A DNA stretch of 64,000 nt from Hydrogenimonas sp. SS33 (GCF_040436365.1 NZ_AP026369.1:2156501-2220500); one strand, 5' to 3'; positions 54,039-61,873 are shown, counted from the stretch's first letter. Numbers and translations: made by a program. The notes: generated by a model from the sequence alone, not told the origin.

Positions 54039-54611
54039 TCAGCTCCTGTCGGGGAAGGAGACGAAGACCTTTTTGACCACCTCTTCGAGGAATTTTTCCC
54101 GCTCTTCGGGGGTTTTGAAGGCTTTGAGGCGGTCGGTCATCTTGGCGTTTCAGAAGACGAGGGTGTCCCGGTGGGGGTCGAAGGCTTCGACGATGATCTT
54201 CCCTTCCGTCGATTCGTGGGAGGCGGTGGATTTGCCGACGACGTAGTGGTAGCCGTAATGGCCGTAGTAGGGGCTGTAGTAGCTGGGGGCGATGCCGATG
54301 ACCCGGTAGTCGTTGGAGAGCTGACGCCGGTCGGTGGCGCCCAGGTGGTAGGTGATGACGAAATCGGCATGACTCTTGTCGGTGACGGTGTACCCCTTGC
54401 GCTGCATCTCTTTGGCGATGAGCCGGTCGAGGATCTGCTGGGCACTGCGGGTTCTGGGGTCCTCAATGTCGGGATGGACGATGGCGACGCTCTTGAGTTT
54501 GGAAAAGTCGCAACTCTCATGTGTGTGACTTTCGAGGGAGCGGCCGGCGCAGCCGGACCAGAAAAGAAGGGTGGCGGTACTCAGAAGTGCGATGAAAAGT
54601 CGTCTTGTCAT
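54039..54611 (-). pseudogene. DUF4136 lipoprotein with in-frame TGA at a conserved Trp codon
   Basis: The reading frame encodes 153 residues to a TGA at 54150-54152, then continues 36 codons in frame to a second TGA at 54039-54041. The continuation (DRLKAFKTPEEREKFLEE, then VVKKVFVSFP) aligns with the C-termini of the two upstream paralogues, where the position of the TGA is Trp (IFW, VFW). A TGG to TGA change explains this. Lipobox SGCAG is intact. The truncated product may still be made. Confidence 0.8.
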
Positions 54612-54634
54612 GAACGGGAGTTCTTGGGTTGGGA

Positions 54635-55195
54635 TTAGGAAGCGCCCTCGGGTTTGGGCGGGAAACGGGAGAGTATCTTCTCTACGACGGAGCGGATATA
54701 GGCCATCCGTTCCTCGGGGGTGTCGAAATCGTGCAGGGAGTCGGTGGCGACGCCTCGCCAGAAGATGCGGTTGCCTTGGGGGTCCACGGCGTCGATGACG
54801 ATCTTCGCCTCGTCGTAGGTCACCTCGCGGGTCACCGGCACGACGCCTCCGTAATAGCCGTAGTAGGCGGGATAGTAGGGGTAGAGCCCCACCATCTCAT
54901 AGTCGGTGACGATCTGCCGCTGACGGGTGACGTCGAGATGGAACAGGACGATGAAATCGGCGTGGCTGCGGTCAGTGATTTCGAACCCTTTTTGCCGCAG
55001 CACTTCGCGAATCGCCCGGGCGAATCGCTGCTGGGCCAGGGAGATGACGCCGTCTTCGCTCTGGGCGTAGAGGATGGCCGCTTTTTTGAGATGGCCGAAG
55101 TCGTAGGAGGGGTTGTAGTCCGTACTCACCTGCAGGCCGGAGCATCCGCCAAGCCAGAGGGCGAGCAGGAGTGTCAGGAACGATCGCATCATCAT
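54635..55195 (-). CDS. DUF4136 lipoprotein
   Basis: A 186-residue lipoprotein (lipobox LGGC) with the DUF4136 pattern: YDFGHLKKAAIL, SHADFIVLFHL, a Tyr/Gly-rich loop and IVIDAVDPQGNRIFWRGVA, ending with helices. It lies between two paralogues, in one operon. DUF4136 proteins are envelope lipoproteins of unknown role. Confidence 0.87.
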   Translation of the reverse strand: MMMRSFLTLLLALWLGGCSGLQVSTDYNPSYDFGHLKKAAILYAQSEDGVISLAQQRFARAIREVLRQKGFEITDRSHADFIVLFHLDVTRQRQIVTDYEMVGLYPYYPAYYGYYGGVVPVTREVTYDEAKIVIDAVDPQGNRIFWRGVATDSLHDFDTPEERMAYIRSVVEKILSRFPPKPEGAS

Positions 55196-55728
55196 CGTTT
55201 CGCCTCCGGGAAAGGTTTGAGAAGTTCGTAGACGACGGCGTTGAAAAAAGCGCGCCGGCTTTCGGGTGTCGTGAAATCGGGCATCGACTTCTGTGTCGAT
55301 GTGCTCCAGAAGACCTTTCTCGTGCGGGGGTCGACCATGTCGATGCGTATGGCCACCCTGTCGCGGCTCGGGGTGATGGAGGTGCCCACGCTGCCGCCGC
55401 CGTGACGGCCGTAACTGCCGATGCCGAATCCGAAACTCACATTGGAGGGGACATTCTCGACGACGGAGACATCGTAGCGGGCGATGAAGTCGGGTTGCAC
55501 GGCGGAGGTATACCCTTTGTGGCGCAAATTTCCTTCAATGGCGCCGGCGATGCGCTCCGCATTGAGCGGGTCGATGTCGGCATCCGGGCTCTTTTCGACG
55601 GCGAAGGTTTTCAGCGCCATCTTCTTGAAAGAGGGGAGGTAGTCGACCCGCGGCCCGCCCGCACTGCAACCCGCCAGAAAGGCAAGTATCGAAACGGTGA
55701 CAAGATAGAGCAGGCTCTTTTTCAACAT
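55192..55728 (-). CDS. DUF4136 lipoprotein, first of three tandem genes
   Basis: A 178-residue lipoprotein (lipobox LAGC) with DUF4136 features (QPDFIARYDVSV, GHGG-type Gly-rich loop, DMVDPRTRKVFWSTS). Its stop overlaps the next gene. A minus-strand TATAAT (55736-55741) lies only 7 bases before the ATG, so the operon may be leaderless. Confidence 0.87.
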   Translation of the reverse strand: MLKKSLLYLVTVSILAFLAGCSAGGPRVDYLPSFKKMALKTFAVEKSPDADIDPLNAERIAGAIEGNLRHKGYTSAVQPDFIARYDVSVVENVPSNVSFGFGIGSYGRHGGGSVGTSITPSRDRVAIRIDMVDPRTRKVFWSTSTQKSMPDFTTPESRRAFFNAVVYELLKPFPEAKR

Positions 55729-55770
55729 GGCAGGGATTATAGCATTTTAACGTTATTTCATTGTGTACCG

Positions 55771-55895
55771 GTATGAAGTTTCAGGTTTAAGGTTCCTTTC
55801 GGTTTCAAGCGGCCGCCCTCAACCTCGGAGAAATCCCATGGATGGGATTTCGAGAATGAGCGAAAAACCGGAAGGAACCTTGAGCTTGAAGTAAC
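55771..55895. repeat. Palindromic repeat family B, copy 2
   Basis: TGAAGTTTCAGGTTTAAGGTTCC pairs in part with the right arm GGAACCTTGAGCTTGAAGTA; inner stem AAATCCCAT/ATGGGATTT. It fills the space between the first DUF4136 gene and the small lipoprotein at 55908. Confidence 0.8.
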
Positions 55896-55907
55896 CGGGT
55901 GTACCGG

Positions 55908-56195
55908 TTAACGGAAAGCGCCCGGCCGTCGCATCTGAATCTCCATCTCCTCGTTGGCGTAGCACCGGCTGTACCCGTCTTCCCAACCCTCGTGATAGTC
56001 GGGATTTTTTTTGAGGGTGGGATCGACGATTTTGTAGGGTACCAGATTGTTCTTCCAATACCTTTTGGCGCTTTCGCAGCCGTCCCTGTACCCCTTGACG
56101 AAAAGGGACGGTTTGGAGGTGAGGTAGGATTGCTCGGAAGGGCAGCCGGTCAGAAGAATAAGGGCGGTGAGGGGGAGTAGGAGTTTTTTGAGCAT
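55908..56195 (-). CDS. Small lipoprotein of unknown function
   Basis: A 95-residue lipoprotein with lipobox LLTGC. The mature part has [20 protein letters not shown] and [16 protein letters not shown], a pattern of two similar G-x-x-D-G-C/Y units suggestive of paired cysteine-linked helices. Repeat B begins right after its stop. Family not recognised. Confidence 0.72.
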   Translation of the reverse strand: MLKKLLLPLTALILLTGCPSEQSYLTSKPSLFVKGYRDGCESAKRYWKNNLVPYKIVDPTLKKNPDYHEGWEDGYSRCYANEEMEIQMRRPGAFR

Positions 56196-56232
56196 GGGAA
56201 GCCTTTGGGTATGGGTCGTTTGTCGTTAGAAC

Positions 56233-56408
56233 GGGGCTTTGCCCCTCTTTGATTTCAGTTTTTGGTCATTGGTCATTGGTCATTGGTCATTGGTCATTGG
56301 TCATTGGTCATTGGGCATTGGGCATTGGGCATTGGGCATTGGGCATTGGGCATTGGGCATTGGGCATTGGGCATTGGGCATTGGGCATTGGGCATTGGGC
56401 ATTGGGGC
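56233..56408. repeat. Long heptamer array TTGGTCA x7 and TTGGGCA x13, with hairpin
   Basis: GGGGC-TTT-GCCCC hairpin (56233-56245) precedes seven perfect TTGGTCA units (56262-56310), thirteen perfect TTGGGCA units (56311-56401) and a final TTGGGGC. The switch between the two sub-types occurs once, at 56311. Open frames across it encode repetitive GHWALGI-type peptides and are not real genes. Confidence 0.95.
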
Positions 56409-56475
56409 GCGTTGAGAATGATTCGCAGTTTAAAATTTCGTAGAATTGACGACAACCCTTGACAAACCATTCAAA

Positions 56476-56618
56476 ATCAGCTTCGCTGATACTTCTCACT
56501 TCTCACTTCTCACTTCTCACTTCTCACTTCTCACTTCTCACTTCTCACTTCTCACTTCTCACTTCTCACTTCTCACTTCTCACTTCTCACTTCTCACTTC
56601 TCACTTCTCACTTCTCAC
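56476..56618. repeat. Heptamer array TTCTCAC x18, with hairpin
   Basis: An ATCAGC-TTC-GCTGAT hairpin (56476-56490) is followed by 18 perfect TTCTCAC copies (56493-56618). The array runs into the 3' end of the Sir2 gene and supplies its stop codon. Confidence 0.95.
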
Positions 56619-57441
56619 TGCTTTCCGTTATCGCCTCGATCCCTTCGAGCCCTCCCATCGGCAGGCCCCAGCCGAGTCTGCTTTCGATCTGCGGTTCCCC
56701 GGGGTTGATGCGGATCACTTTTGCGTCGAACTCTTTGGCGATCCGCTCTGTGGTGAGGCGGACGGTGGGGACGGCGGTTCCGGCGCCGATTTCGACGATG
56801 ACGAGGCGGCGGCGGTTGACGACGACACGTTGGAGGAAGTCTTCGAAACGCTCCTGCTGGGCATCGGTGCGGCGGCTGTCCCATCCCCAGTCGCCGAACA
56901 TCAGGATGTTGGGTCTGGCCGTGGCACCGCAGCGGGGGCAGTGGGGCCATTGCAGGGCGCGGAAGGCTTTCATGTCAATGGGTACTTCCACCCCCTCCGC
57001 GCTCCAGATGCCGGCATCGCATTCGGTGCATTGGAGATGGTGGATGCTGCCGTGGCACTCCGCGATCCGCTCTTCATCGTAACCCGCTTTCTGAAATTGA
57101 CCGTCGACATTGGAGGTGAAGACGAACCAATCTTTCTTTTTCCGCGCCAAATCCAGGAGCATCGTGAAACCGGGGTGGGGAAGCGTTGTCCGGTAGAGGT
57201 GCAGGCGGTGGCCGTAGAAGGCCCAGGCGAGCGCAGGGTCGGCTTCGAACCAGTGGGGGCTGGCCAGTTCCACGAAACTGAGTCCGAGCCGCCTGGCGAC
57301 AGGGTAGGCTCTCCAGAACCCCTCGTTGCCGCGGAAATCGGGAAGGCCCGAATCGACCCCCATGCCCGCCCCGGCGGTCACGAGCAGGGCGTCGGCCTCC
57401 TGTAACGCGTTTTTCGCCTCTTCTGTTGCCCCGGTATCCAT
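56608..57441 (-). CDS. Sir2-family NAD-dependent deacylase
   Basis: A 277-residue sirtuin: [15 protein letters not shown] (NAD site), [12 protein letters not shown], catalytic His in [10 protein letters not shown], zinc cysteines (QCTEC and CPRCG), [10 protein letters not shown] and INPGEPQ. It removes acyl groups from lysine using NAD. Start ATG 57441; the longer frame lacks a ribosome site. The last four codons (SSEK) and the stop lie in a TTCTCAC array. Confidence 0.9.
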   Translation of the reverse strand: MDTGATEEAKNALQEADALLVTAGAGMGVDSGLPDFRGNEGFWRAYPVARRLGLSFVELASPHWFEADPALAWAFYGHRLHLYRTTLPHPGFTMLLDLARKKKDWFVFTSNVDGQFQKAGYDEERIAECHGSIHHLQCTECDAGIWSAEGVEVPIDMKAFRALQWPHCPRCGATARPNILMFGDWGWDSRRTDAQQERFEDFLQRVVVNRRRLVIVEIGAGTAVPTVRLTTERIAKEFDAKVIRINPGEPQIESRLGWGLPMGGLEGIEAITESSEK

Positions 57442-57556
57442 GGAAAGATTGTAAAACACAAACCTTAAACAAACCTTGACAAAACAGACAAAAGGCGTTA
57501 CAATAGTTTTAAATTGAGTGAACTTCAATAAAGAAAGTTCAAGGAAAGAGGTTAGG

Positions 57557-58549
57557 ATGCAATACTATCGAAGCGAACCCGACAAAAACCGGATCGTCTG
57601 CCTGCTTTGCCGGCACTACTGCAAAATGAAAGAGGGGCAGGTCGGTGTCTGCGGGGTCAACAAAAACGAGCACGGGGAACTCAAAAACCTGGTCTACGGC
57701 CATCCCAGTGCGCTCAACGTCGACCCGATCGAGAAAAAGCCCATCTACCATATGCTGCCGGGAACGACGGCGCTCAGTTTCGGGACCGTGGGGTGCAACT
57801 TCAAGTGCCCCTTCTGCCAGAACTGGCAGATCTCCCAGACGGCCAACGTCAACGAGGAGGTCTACGTCAGCCCCGAAAAGATGGTCGACCTGGCGCTGGA
57901 GTATGGCAGCCGCTCCATCGCCTATACCTACAACGAACCCACCATCTTCTACCCCTACGCCAAAGATGTGGGGGTGATCGCGAAGGAGAAGGGGCTCAAG
58001 AACATCTTCGTCTCCAACGGCTTCGAGACGCCGGAGATCATCGAAGATATGAAAGGGTGGCTCGACGCCGCCAATATCGACCTCAAGTCGTGGGACGAAG
58101 GGTATTACAAGAAGGTGCTCAAAGGGGGCCTGGAAGCGGTCAAGGACACCCTGCGGCGCATGGTCGCGGCCAGCATCTGGGTCGAAGTGACGACGCTGCT
58201 CATTGAAGGGGAGAACGACAGCGACAAAGACCTCACCGAAATGGCGGAGTTCATCGCCAACGACCTGGGGCGGCACGTCCCCTGGCACCTGAGCGCCTTC
58301 CACCCGGACTACAAGATGACCGACCATGAGTGGACCGGCATCGACACGCTGATGCGGGCCAAAAAGATCGCCGAAAAGGCGGGGCTCTACTATGTCTACC
58401 TGGGTAACGTGCCGGTACACGGCGACACCCACTGCCCCGACTGCGGCGAACTGCTGATCGACCGCACCGGCTACAATGTTACGGTCAACAATATGGTCGA
58501 CGGCCACTGCCCCAAATGCGGACGGGCCATCGAAGGGATTTGGAAGTAA
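57557..58549 (+). CDS. amrS: AmmeMemoRadiSam system radical SAM enzyme
   Basis: A 330-residue radical SAM protein with the cluster motif CNFKCPFCQNW, the N-terminal Cys pattern CLLCRHYCKMKEGQVGVC and a C-terminal zinc-ribbon (CPDCGE, CPKCGR). It matches the AmrS family that works with Memo (AmrB) and AMMECR1 (AmrA). The target reaction is not settled. ATG 57557 has an aggttagg site. AmrB is encoded next; no AMMECR1 gene appears in the window. Confidence 0.92.
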   Translation: MQYYRSEPDKNRIVCLLCRHYCKMKEGQVGVCGVNKNEHGELKNLVYGHPSALNVDPIEKKPIYHMLPGTTALSFGTVGCNFKCPFCQNWQISQTANVNEEVYVSPEKMVDLALEYGSRSIAYTYNEPTIFYPYAKDVGVIAKEKGLKNIFVSNGFETPEIIEDMKGWLDAANIDLKSWDEGYYKKVLKGGLEAVKDTLRRMVAASIWVEVTTLLIEGENDSDKDLTEMAEFIANDLGRHVPWHLSAFHPDYKMTDHEWTGIDTLMRAKKIAEKAGLYYVYLGNVPVHGDTHCPDCGELLIDRTGYNVTVNNMVDGHCPKCGRAIEGIWK

Positions 58550-58553
58550 GAAA

Positions 58554-58620
58554 GTGGGAAGTGAGGAGTGGGGAGTGGGAAGGTTGTGTGCAGAGAATCG
58601 TTTACCGTTCACTGTTCACT
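58554..58620. repeat. Heptamer tracts GTGGGAA-like x4 and GTTCACT-like x3
   Basis: GTGGGAA, GTGAGGA, GTGGGGA, GTGGGAA (58554-58581), then GTTTACC, GTTCACT, GTTCACT (58600-58620). It begins 4 bases after the amrS stop. Confidence 0.8.
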
Positions 58621-58644
58621 ACATTCCCGTTCCTGAGTAAAAAC

Positions 58645-58758
58645 AGACGTTACGCAAAAAGCGTAACGTCCTCTCGAAATCTTTGATTTCGAAGCTTTAG
58701 GGGAGTGCAGGGGAGGGCCAGTTCCCGCCAAAGCATGGGCTTCGCTCATGCTTTGCGG
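58645..58758. repeat. Palindromic repeat family C, copy 1
   Basis: Hairpin series: ACGTTACGC-AAAAA-GCGTAACGT (58647-58669), CGAAATC-TTT-GATTTCG, a GGGGA/TTCCC-containing middle, and AAAGCATGGGC-TTC-GCTCATGCTTT. An inverted copy sits at 60214-60336 on the other side of the memo gene. Confidence 0.85.
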
Positions 58759-58790
58759 AATATCGGGTAAAAATGTAAAAGGAGTCAAAC

Positions 58791-59588
58791 ATGAGTATCA
58801 GAAGAGCGGCGGTCGCCGGGCAGTTCTATCCTGGCTCGGCGCAGGAGATCGAGGCGATGTTCGCCCATTTCAACAAACTTTTGGAAGAGAATATCAAAGA
58901 CCCCTCGTTGCTGAAACAGTCGACGCGGGCGGTGATCGTCCCCCATGCGGGGTATGTCTACAGCGGTTTCACCGCCAACGTGGCCTACAGGCTCCTTGCC
59001 AACAGCGGCGCCAAGCGGGTGGTGGTCATCGGCCCCAGCCACAGGGTCTACCTGCAGGGCACCAGCGTCAGCGATTTCGAGCGTTTCGAAACGCCGCTGG
59101 GTGACCTGCCCATCGACCGGATGACGGTGGAAGAGCTGGTGGAACGTTTCGGCCTCGTTTTCGTGCCGGCGGCCCATCAGGAGCACAGCACGGAGGTGCA
59201 GATGCCCTTTGTGAAAACCTATCTTCCCGACGCGTCGGTCGTGGAGCTGGTCTACGGCGACGAAGACCCCCGGCGTCTGGCGCAGGTGATCGAGTGGCTC
59301 CTGAAGGACCCGGATACGGCGGTGGTCATCAGTACCGACCTGAGCCACTACTACGACATTGAGAAGGCCAAGACCCTCGACAGTATCTGTCTCGACGCGG
59401 TCGCCAGGCTCGACCCTGCCGAACTGCACCAGGGGTGTGAGGCATGCGGAAAGATCGGCGTGGAGGCGATGCTCATCGCCGCCAAAGCACTGGGTCTCAA
59501 ACCGATGCTTCTCGATTACCGCACCAGTGCCGACGCCAGCGGCGATACCAGCCAGGTCGTGGGGTATATGAGCGCGGCGTTTGTCTAA
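58791..59588 (+). CDS. amrB: AmmeMemoRadiSam system protein B (Memo-like)
   Basis: A 265-residue Memo-family protein: RRAAVAGQFYPGS, PHAGYVYSGFTANVAYRLL, GPSHRVY, EHSTEVQMPF, TDLSHYYD, GCEACGKIG. These conserved His, Asp and Cys form the metal-binding pocket. It acts with AmrS. Ribosome site aaggag. Its TAA stop is also the first bases of repeat A copy 2. Confidence 0.92.
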   Translation: MSIRRAAVAGQFYPGSAQEIEAMFAHFNKLLEENIKDPSLLKQSTRAVIVPHAGYVYSGFTANVAYRLLANSGAKRVVVIGPSHRVYLQGTSVSDFERFETPLGDLPIDRMTVEELVERFGLVFVPAAHQEHSTEVQMPFVKTYLPDASVVELVYGDEDPRRLAQVIEWLLKDPDTAVVISTDLSHYYDIEKAKTLDSICLDAVARLDPAELHQGCEACGKIGVEAMLIAAKALGLKPMLLDYRTSADASGDTSQVVGYMSAAFV

Positions 59589-59809
59589 TACCAATCCCCA
59601 TCCAAAGAAAAACATCGGGTTCGTGTGTTTGGCACGCGGGGGTGCGATTTGCCCTGCGGGACGCGGCCTCTTGCCTAAAAACCGCTAATGCCTTCGGCAC
59701 CCTGCGGGCACGCGCGGTTTTCTTGACGGCAAGAGGCCGCTTAAATCGCAACGCTACCCAAACACACGCCCCCGATGTCATGTTTAGGATTGGTTGAGGA
59801 TTGGTATAA
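59586..59809. repeat. Palindromic repeat family A, copy 2
   Basis: A 224-bp imperfect palindrome bounded by TAATACCAATCC and GGATTGGTATAA. The central arm is GCGGCCTCTTGCC (59663-59675) with GGCAAGAGGCCGC (59728-59740). Relative to copy 1 the stem differs at three base pairs, all of which remain paired. Confidence 0.9.
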
Positions 59810-59865
59810 CGGCCAGAGGTGTGAATTTTGGTAGAATGGTGACAATATCCGCTAAAGGGTTAAAG

Positions 59866-60207
59866 ATGATGAAAACCTGGAAATGGTTGATCATCGGCCT
59901 CGTGGCGTCCGTGGTGACGCTGCAGGCCGACAGAATTCGGAGCACGACGATTGCCTGCTACGACACGAAGACGCTGCAGGATGTGCTGAGCCGGGTCGAT
60001 CGATACAAAAATAATGATTTGAAGCTGATGCAACGAGGCTGCAAGGTGCTGGGGCCCAAAGACAAAATCCATGTTCTGGCCCCCGATTCCAACTGCTGCG
60101 GCATCTTCTACCGCATTCAGGTGGACAAGACCAACGACATCATGTATGTCAGAAAAATCGACGTGAAGGTCGAACAGGCCGGGACGGGCAACATCTTCCG
60201 GTTTTAA
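59866..60207 (+). CDS. Exported protein of unknown function
   Basis: A 113-residue protein with a signal (LIIGLVASVVTLQA). The mature part has four cysteines (IACYDTK, RGCKVL and a CC pair in DSNCCGIFYR) and ends FRF. ATG 59866 (or 59869) was chosen for the signal; a possible -10 TAGAAT lies upstream at about 59832. It sits between repeat A copy 2 and repeat C copy 2. Family unknown. Confidence 0.7.
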   Translation: MMKTWKWLIIGLVASVVTLQADRIRSTTIACYDTKTLQDVLSRVDRYKNNDLKLMQRGCKVLGPKDKIHVLAPDSNCCGIFYRIQVDKTNDIMYVRKIDVKVEQAGTGNIFRF

Positions 60208-60213
60208 TTGCTT

Positions 60214-60336
60214 GATGTTACGCAAAGCATGAGCGAAGCCCATGCTTTGGCGGGGACACATGTGTCCCCTGCATCCCCCTAAAGCTTCGAAATCCAAGAT
60301 TCCGAGAAGAGGTCACGCTTTTTGCGTAACGTCTGT
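60214..60336. repeat. Palindromic repeat family C, copy 2 (inverted)
   Basis: The reverse complement of 58645-58758, with GTTACGC, AAAGCATGAGC-GAA-GCCCATGCTTT, GGGGAC/GTCCCC, CGAAATC-derived stem and a TTTTTGCGTAACGT end. It runs up to the stop of the TcdA-like gene. Confidence 0.85.
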
Positions 60337-60971
60337 TAATTGTTCAGCAGCCGCTGCACCGCGGCCGAGCACATCGCCAGGCCGAAGGCACCGGTGACGC
60401 CTACGAAACTCCCTTTGGTCGTGCATTTGGGCTCTTCGGGGCTGAAGAGTGCGAGAAAATCCCCTTTGAAACCGCTCTTTTTCAATTCGTAACGGATCTT
60501 CCTGGCGAAGGGGTCTCCGTGAGTTTTCCAGATGGAGTCGATCTCTATTTTGGTGGGGTCGATCTTCCGGGCACCCCCGGTGGCGCTGATGAGCTTGGGC
60601 CAGGTTTTGTGTGCCAGGGCGATTTTGGCGCGGATGTCGTCGATGGCGTCGAGCACCAGATCATAGGGGGTAAAATCGAAGGTTTCGACCCATTCGGCAT
60701 CGATTCTGGCGTTGACGGGTGTGACGGTGGGGTAGAGCTGCGCCAGCCGTTCCACCTTGACCGCTCCCACGGCGTCGCTGCCGATCTGGCGGTTGCGGTT
60801 GGTTTCGTCGAACCGGTCGAAGTCGACGATGGTGACATCCTGTATGCCGGTGCGAAAGAGGCAGTCGAGGCAGAAGCTGCCGACCCCGCCCACGCCCAGA
60901 AGCAGGATCTTCGCTTGCGCCAGCTTGTCGTGGTCCTCGCCGAAGAGCATCCGGCACCGTTCAAAACGCAC
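60336..60971 (-). CDS. TcdA-like E1/ThiF-family protein
   Basis: A 211-residue E1-like adenylating protein: nucleotide loop GVGGVGSFCLDCLFRTGI, DFDRFDETNRNRQIG, DAIDDIRAKIAL and ISATGGARKIDP. The pattern is closest to TcdA, which cyclises t6A to ct6A in tRNA. GTG 60971 has an aaggaa site; the longer frame starts in a heptamer tract. Confidence 0.87.
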   Translation of the reverse strand: MRFERCRMLFGEDHDKLAQAKILLLGVGGVGSFCLDCLFRTGIQDVTIVDFDRFDETNRNRQIGSDAVGAVKVERLAQLYPTVTPVNARIDAEWVETFDFTPYDLVLDAIDDIRAKIALAHKTWPKLISATGGARKIDPTKIEIDSIWKTHGDPFARKIRYELKKSGFKGDFLALFSPEEPKCTTKGSFVGVTGAFGLAMCSAAVQRLLNN

Positions 60972-61027
60972 GGGAGTTTCCTTTTTGGATAGATCGGGAA
61001 ACGGGTAGATGGAGGCAGGAAAAATAC

Positions 61028-61055
61028 CCAATGACCAATGACCAATAACCAATGA
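61028..61055. repeat. Heptamer tract CCAATGA x4
   Basis: CCAATGA, CCAATGA, CCAATAA, CCAATGA; the reverse complement of the TTGGTCA/TCATTGG type. It lies between surE (downstream end) and the TcdA-like gene start. Confidence 0.75.
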
Positions 61056-61060
61056 CCATC

Positions 61061-61846
61061 TCAGTCAATCCACTTCTCCAACCGCTCCAGATCCTCATAA
61101 CTGGTCAGGTCGAGCTGGATGGGGGTGATGCTGACATATCCCTCCTTGACGGCTTCGAAGTCGCACATCTGTTTTTTGTCGGGAATCCACTGCAGCGGGT
61201 GGAGGCCCAGCCAGTAGTACTCTTCTCCTCTGGGGTTTCGGTGGACCTGGGCGTCGTTGCCGTAGAGGCGGTAGCCCGCTTTGGTGATGCGGTACCCCTT
61301 GCACGCTTCCGGCGCCAGGGGCGGGACGTTGATGTTGAGGAAGCGGCGCTCGCAGAGAGGGAAGCCCTCTTCCAGAATCTTTTTGCAGACGGTGTAGGCC
61401 GCCTCTTTGGCCAGTTCGTATTTCAGTTCGTCGATCTCGCGGCAGCCGTAGTGGCCGCACACCTGGCTGACGGCCACGCCTGGAATGCCCTGCAAAACCG
61501 CCTCCATCGCCGCCGCGGCGGTGCCGGAGTAGGTGATGTCCTCCCCCATGTTTGCCCCGCGGTTGATGCCGCTGACGACCAGGTCGGGGAGGTGATGTTT
61601 GTCAAAAAGGGCATATTTGCTCAGGTAAACGCAGTCGGTGGGGGTGCCGTCGTCGAGTTTGAAGAAGTCGTCGTCCAGCTCCACAAAGCGCAGCGGCCGG
61701 GTCAGAGTTAGGCTGTGGCCGCAGGCCGATTTCTCCAGGGTCGGGGCGACGACGGTGACGTGCCCAAGGGGACGCAGGGCCTCCACCAGGGCATGCAGCC
61801 CCGCCGATTCGAAGCCGTCGTCGTTGGTGATGAGTATGCGTTTCAA
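61061..61846 (-). CDS. surE: 5'/3'-nucleotidase SurE
   Basis: A 261-residue SurE: KRILITNDDGFESAGLHAL at the start (metal-binding DD), VSGINRGANMGEDITYSGTAAAAME, and NVPPL. It dephosphorylates nucleoside monophosphates in stationary phase. TTG 61846 was chosen since the family normally starts right at KRILITNDDG and a ggag site lies 7 bases upstream; a longer reading has no basis. Confidence 0.93.
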   Translation of the reverse strand: MKRILITNDDGFESAGLHALVEALRPLGHVTVVAPTLEKSACGHSLTLTRPLRFVELDDDFFKLDDGTPTDCVYLSKYALFDKHHLPDLVVSGINRGANMGEDITYSGTAAAAMEAVLQGIPGVAVSQVCGHYGCREIDELKYELAKEAAYTVCKKILEEGFPLCERRFLNINVPPLAPEACKGYRITKAGYRLYGNDAQVHRNPRGEEYYWLGLHPLQWIPDKKQMCDFEAVKEGYVSITPIQLDLTSYEDLERLEKWID

Positions 61847-61873
61847 AATCGCTCCGATAAAAAAGTCTGTATA

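Noticed and set aside
54042-54149. Recoded TGA (Trp or selenocysteine) as a genome-wide code change
   Set aside because: Many other genes in the window end at TGA, often in tight overlaps, so TGA is a normal stop here.
56249-56462. Open frames encoding repeated [14 protein letters not shown] peptides on either strand
   Set aside because: They are read from a 7-bp DNA repeat, which cycles through three frames every 21 bp; no ribosome site or family.
56262-56618. CRISPR array
   Set aside because: The repeats are 7 bp with no spacers, and no cas genes are present.
56446-57405. Plus-strand frames with repeated SHFSLLT then a long tail
   Set aside because: The first part is the TTCTCAC array and the rest is antisense to the clear Sir2 gene.
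60974-61052. Extended start of the TcdA-like gene in the CCAATGA tract
   Set aside because: The GTG at 60971 has a proper ribosome site, and the extension is repeat-derived.
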